DNA from: Takakia lepidozioides
Lineage: Eukaryota > Streptophyta > Takakiopsida > Takakiales > Takakiaceae
Assembly (NCBI GenBank): GCA_030704615.1
Contig: CM060733.1
Span: 28,952,001 to 29,016,000 of the forward strand
DNA length: 64,000 nt
Direction: 5' to 3'
This document shows positions 61,301-64,000 of this stretch, piece after piece. The notes beneath the pieces are model-generated. The model searched no databases and was not told where the DNA came from. It saw nothing but the letters and a program-made list of their open reading frames with translations. Both the position numbers and the translations under genes were made by a program. How positions within the stretch are numbered: position 1 is the stretch's first letter; every line of letters starts with the position of its first letter.

Positions 61301-63648
61301 CAGTAACAATGTATATGGCTATGAGATTCTGTCTACTTATAACACTAATGACGGACTACATGGTGGGAAAATGGTCTAGGATCATAGCTACTATGAATGA
61401 CAGTAAAAAGTTTCTGCCTACGTCTTCTTCCTGGCTATGCTCTGATGAAATGTATCGCTTTTTCATATGGAGTTTGGCCAGTTTTCAATTGTTAACCCAT
61501 TGGTTAGGGCACTGGTGCCTCAATATAGGTTGGGATGGCTGTACGCCTATACTGGTCCATCCAACTGTAAAAAGGGTTGTTACCTTTCCGAATTGGGTGT
61601 TGAAGTGCTTTAGAGTCTCTAGGGGAAGGATGTTAACAAGATGCCCTGGTTCACTTTAAGTGCCCGTGAGAAAGTGCTCACTTGTTCACTGGCAGTGGTA
61701 GAGCTCACACATCGATTGAGGCACTAGGAATGGCGTTGCTTCTGAATGGTGCCCTTCTATTTCTTGTATGATTAGAAAGCGTTCACTCCAAGTCCACTTT
61801 AAGTTGGAGTAGCTATATGTATCAAAACCAGTACCAAGTGTAATCTTCCTAACATATCTTGCTTCACAGAGGTTAATGGTCAGGGAAGGTCTATGTTGGA
61901 GGTACCCATCTTCTGGTTTGTGCGAACATCTGGAGAACCCCTCTTCATCGACAAACATTACTTGGCCAAGGCACTGCCTGACATGGTTTTTGTGGTCCAG
62001 TCCAGTAAATCTAAGTGGGAAACCCACTTGCAATGCAATAGCGAAGCTATCCATTGGGACCTCAAGTAAGCACCACTTGTACCATCTTCAAATGTGGTTG
62101 GTTTTGCTGTCAAGTAAAATTGTTTGGTCGGTTTTTAGGTAGTCGTCTTTGACAAGGAATGTGTTCTCTTAAAGCAAGAGAGCCAGCAGGCTTCCGGTTT
62201 CCTTAATTTCACCCCTCAAGAGAGCGTGATGGGAGATTAACTTGAGTTAACTCTGCAGCAATCAGGTCCAAGCATGAACTACTTAACAAGGCAGTAGTAG
62301 GCCAAGAAAGGTTCAAGATGAGAACCTCTTTCAATAGCTATACAGATTGAGGGAATGTTTGATTGTCTTCATACCAGAGGATGCTTGCTCCAGATTCTTG
62401 AGAATACCAGCCCTTCTCAACACGATGCAGAAGAGGAAACTCCGTCCCAGCCATGTCCCTGTATGGCCAATTTTGAGCATATGGGTTTCCAGGCCTTATT
62501 GGGATCAGATGTTCATCTAGCCTCTTCAAGTCATAGCTCTCTCCGGGTAAATTGGTATCAACCTGTTTTCTGAAATCTCAGATCCTTTTCTTATTGATCC
62601 ATAAACTGTGGCAGCCGACCTTTGAAGGCAGCAGTGGCAGCAGTGGCAGAGCACTTGGCCGGGTTGGTGCCCACACAGCTCACCTACAGCCATGCCCATC
62701 AGAACACTGTTCAGGTCTGTGTGGATGTCCTGATTGTTTTTTAATTGTTGGTTAGCGTTATACAACCTTGGCAGGCCAAGAAGTGGTGACTCTGGCTCTC
62801 TCTTCATCTTCTCTCTCTCCCTCTCTCCCTTCAGCTAACGTTTCGAGTCTTTGGAGGTGGTTTCTACTACTGATTTTTGTACAAATTGATGAAAGTGGAG
62901 ACTTCTGTTTCTCAGAGGCATATTTTTGCCTCTTCTCCTCTTACCAGTATACCACTGGGTCTTCTTTGCCTAGCTAGGTGGCAGTTGTTATTAAAGGACT
63001 GGCACTGCGTGTCTAACACAAGTAGATTGTGCTTGTGTGTTTCTGATACTGTGGAGATGAAACTCATGGTGTGACTTGCATGGCATGCTCCGACATTGCA
63101 GGACTGGACATGGGTGGCAGGGTCTCATTTATTTGCATGCACGTCAGGAGGATGGGAGGTTTCAGCCTTCCACAGCGACGCCGTGGCACGCAGCTATGTA
63201 GTAACCGCCTTGGATGAATCCATTGATATTGTGAACAAGGGGATTGCACTTCTAACCAAGGAGCCAACTCGTATCCTTGAAAGTCAACTCTATCTCCTTA
63301 GGGGCAAACAACGTCTCATGAGTACATTCTATCTCCTGAGGTGATGCGACAATTTTGGAATGTGGGCTTCCTTTTGTGAGTGTGTCCCAGCTTTAGCCCT
63401 GGGCTGGATTAGAAGGGTGCAATGAAAAGTTCATGGAGATCAGGTAGGGCATCAGTGGAAAGTACCCCTATGGTCCTACAGGTGGTCTTATATGCCGGGA
63501 ACTAACTAGAAAACTGCATTTTGGGAAGCAATTATCTTCTTGGACTCTTAACAGAAGTATGACAGATGAGCCGAGTTTTCACGTGATCAGAGCGCATCAA
63601 CAGAAGCTGCTACGGCATTACAATGCTGTAATCAATTTATGGAAACGG
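43357..63648 (+). CDS. Plant secretory-pathway membrane protein of the At3g28720/At5g58100 type, 3' end off window
   Basis: Exons: 43357-43407, 46212-46470, 46695-46863, 49458-49556, 49711-49860, 50149-50188, 50318-50378, 50708-50790, 51352-51450, 51837-51961, 52574-52704, 52947-53017, 53481-53589, 53830-53969, 54169-54327, 55327-55430, 61024-61199, 61870-62065, 62615-62714, 63102-63270 and 63566-63648. All junctions keep phase, giving 858 codons. Exon 1 encodes a signal peptide (MARVVVFLVLLLPVALA); an in-frame ATG at 43333 is an alternative. Landmarks: RRQWLFHTFPDG, EELERWFAHID, RWAFIDLTAGPFTWGPTVGG, STADGAFHYYEK, LALSEDPALSMAFSVARR, LEVPIFWF and TSGGWEVSAFHSDAVARSYV. From memory these match an uncharacterised plant family; the related At5g58100 acts in pollen wall formation. 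The function here is unknown. The expected C-terminal membrane anchor lies beyond 64000. Exon 1 is joined on phase alone. Confidence 0.88.
45242..46165 (-). pseudogene. LINE 3' fragment in intron 1
   Basis: The minus strand encodes a LINE C-terminus: KLIDSISWKQDRPDKQGKSW, KRVEDIFKDLNLSP, then CKCPFCGQPEDNIHFLIHCP and KAQALLGPSYWANHTQ. The 3' end reads CAAACAACGT...TCTTATGAGTACATTCTCTC. It is 5' truncated and broken. A short second 3' end (near 46120-46165) adjoins it on the upstream side of the LINE, just before exon 2. Confidence 0.8.
47530..48120. repeat. 118-bp tandem repeat, five units, in intron 3
   Basis: The word GCCGCACACTGT occurs at 47554, 47677, 47794, 47912 and 48030, giving spacings of 123, 117, 118 and 118. 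Each later unit has GGGGGGCACAAA, then GTGTGCG-TTGC-CGCACAC (a short hairpin), then CTTCCATCTAGGTGTG. Long minus-strand frames run through it only because the unit is free of stops. Confidence 0.92.
55511..57080 (-). pseudogene. Older, diverged LINE fragment in intron 16
   Basis: The minus strand has SNCWAAHTHQIDSYLKGFLE, EIWKAIEQ, then further upstream GDLRWTWAVKRSLCSIPT, matching the better copy at 57.9-59.4 kb (GDLRWQWGSQEIHVFPS). Reverse-transcriptase-like text continues to about 57080. Many stops are present; it is clearly decayed. Confidence 0.7.
57265..57907 (-). repeat. Cluster of three short LINE 3' ends
   Basis: Three head-to-tail 3' ends start near 57265, 57410 and 57545, each with GTACTCATAAGA and the GCCTTGTGGCCAT block. 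The longest (57545-57907) also reaches KAQALLGPSYWASHT and HFLIHCPGYSHQRD. All are in the same orientation. Confidence 0.8.
57917..59416 (-). pseudogene. LINE copy with reverse transcriptase end, 5' truncated
   Basis: On the minus strand, in order: reverse-transcriptase palm with LSPLLFKVFINQLLEDVE and ALMFADDFTGIG (FADD catalytic motif); EANISKCEMVAFNDRGDGGG; KLIDSISWKQDCPVKQAKSW; and KAQALLGSSYWANH. The 3' end lies next to a (GA)n run at 57921-57940. Frameshifts separate the pieces. It is the most complete copy of this family in the window. Confidence 0.82.
59420..59872 (-). repeat. LINE 3' fragment abutting the preceding copy
   Basis: Starts with GAATGTACTGATAGGATG, contains the GCCTTGTGGCCATTGACC block and HFLIHCPVYSHQRD-type coding, and ends abruptly after the frame encoding KFKLRAG at about 59872. 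It lies head to tail with the copy at 57917-59416, inserted into its reverse-transcriptase region. Confidence 0.8.
59873..60570. other. Unidentified gene-like fragments in intron 16
   Basis: The minus strand at about 60030-60210 reads VIVREVYVDTTLMKPNYPS and EKYYAQTFTVGRDLYGFKQA. The plus strand at 60340-60540 reads NPLVSYPWVDYLRKILPLQK and PPDKLKEKYKDLYHEIATVP. Both look protein-like and lie in opposite directions between LINE fragments. I recognise neither; they may be captured or transposon-derived fragments. A (TA)n run ends the interval. Confidence 0.35.
60576..60660 (-). repeat. Very short LINE 3' end between (GA)n runs
   Basis: GAGAGAGAGAATGTACTCAT, AAGACGTTG and GCCTTGTGGCCATTG, then another (GA)n run. 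Only the terminal ~50 bases of the LINE are present. Confidence 0.75.
63303..63336 (+). repeat. Very short LINE 3' end, opposite orientation
   Basis: GCAAACAACGTCTCATGAGT followed by ACATTCTATCTCC, the sense form of the LINE terminus, 32 bases after the splice donor of exon 20. Confidence 0.65.
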
Positions 63649-64000
63649 GTACCTATCCATATGCTTGAAAGTTGCGGCTATGAAGTCGTTGATGGTAGTT
63701 GATCACTTTGACTGGAAGATCCTTGGACTTAAGAGCAGGCCAAAGTGGTTGGTGTTAGCCAACAATTAATTTAGTTTCATACCAAAAGGTCCATGGCGTA
63801 TCTCACACGCCTGACATGGCTAATATAGTCATGAGCACAATGCGCTGCCATTATGCCTTGGCTTGCTATATAGATCCTGCTGGGTGGTGAGCCCTCCAAC
63901 TTATGGGACACAATCAGTGGGACTGCTATCTGTCCCCGAAGCCAAGAACTCTCCATTATGAGATGAATCTGAGCCCTTGTAGATGACAATGGGAGCTAGA
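63649..64000. other. Intron after exon 21, nothing further seen
   Basis: Begins with a GTACCT donor. No further exon of the secretory-pathway gene was recognised before the window ends. Confidence 0.5.

Noticed and set aside
1-64000. CRISPR arrays, rRNA genes, bacterial operons
   Set aside because: No short direct repeats with unique spacers, no rRNA signatures, and the spliced plant-type genes exclude a bacterial source.

Overview
The window looks like nuclear DNA of a streptophyte green alga with swimming sperm; a charophyte such as Chara is my best guess, by inference. It has intron-rich plant-type genes (a land-plant-like CCT2 and a 21-exon homologue of a plant secretory-pathway protein), a very long sperm-tail PG-rich repeat gene, a plant-type chromovirus primed by initiator tRNA-Met, and layers of LINE, Harbinger and MULE-like DNA.

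Layout. 1-4235 (-): sperm-tail/SHIPPO repeat gene with at least 41 PGPG repeats, running off the left edge. 8473-14511 (+): complete CCT2 in 11 exons. 14.5-22.5 kb: AT-rich repeats, a decayed LINE and part of a Harbinger transposase. 22532-40222: a Ty3/chromovirus retrotransposon with two 773-bp LTRs and a 5-bp target duplication, inserted into that Harbinger gene. 23778-35201: an 11,424-bp DNA transposon inserted into the gag of the retrotransposon. 43357 to beyond 63648 (+): the host gene for a conserved secreted/ER-type protein, whose introns hold nested LINE 3' ends and a 118-bp tandem repeat.

The most notable object is the 11.4-kb transposon. It has a 10-bp target duplication, imperfect terminal inverted repeats, and two divergent genes. 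One is a Mutator-like transposase with a SWIM zinc finger. The other encodes a ParB/sulfiredoxin-like segment (DGNHR) followed by a fold that reads like a beta-class (N4/N6) DNA amino-methyltransferase with a degenerate catalytic motif. An intron of the second gene carries seven evenly spaced palindromes. I know of no described eukaryotic element with this cargo, but could not search.

Both transposon genes and the retrotransposon carry frameshifts and premature stops. The 32 host exons I mapped in CCT2 and the secretory gene keep phase throughout, so the lesions are probably real decay and not sequence error. Splice sites were chosen by eye from GT/AG signals, reading phase and resemblance to known families; no alignment or search was run.
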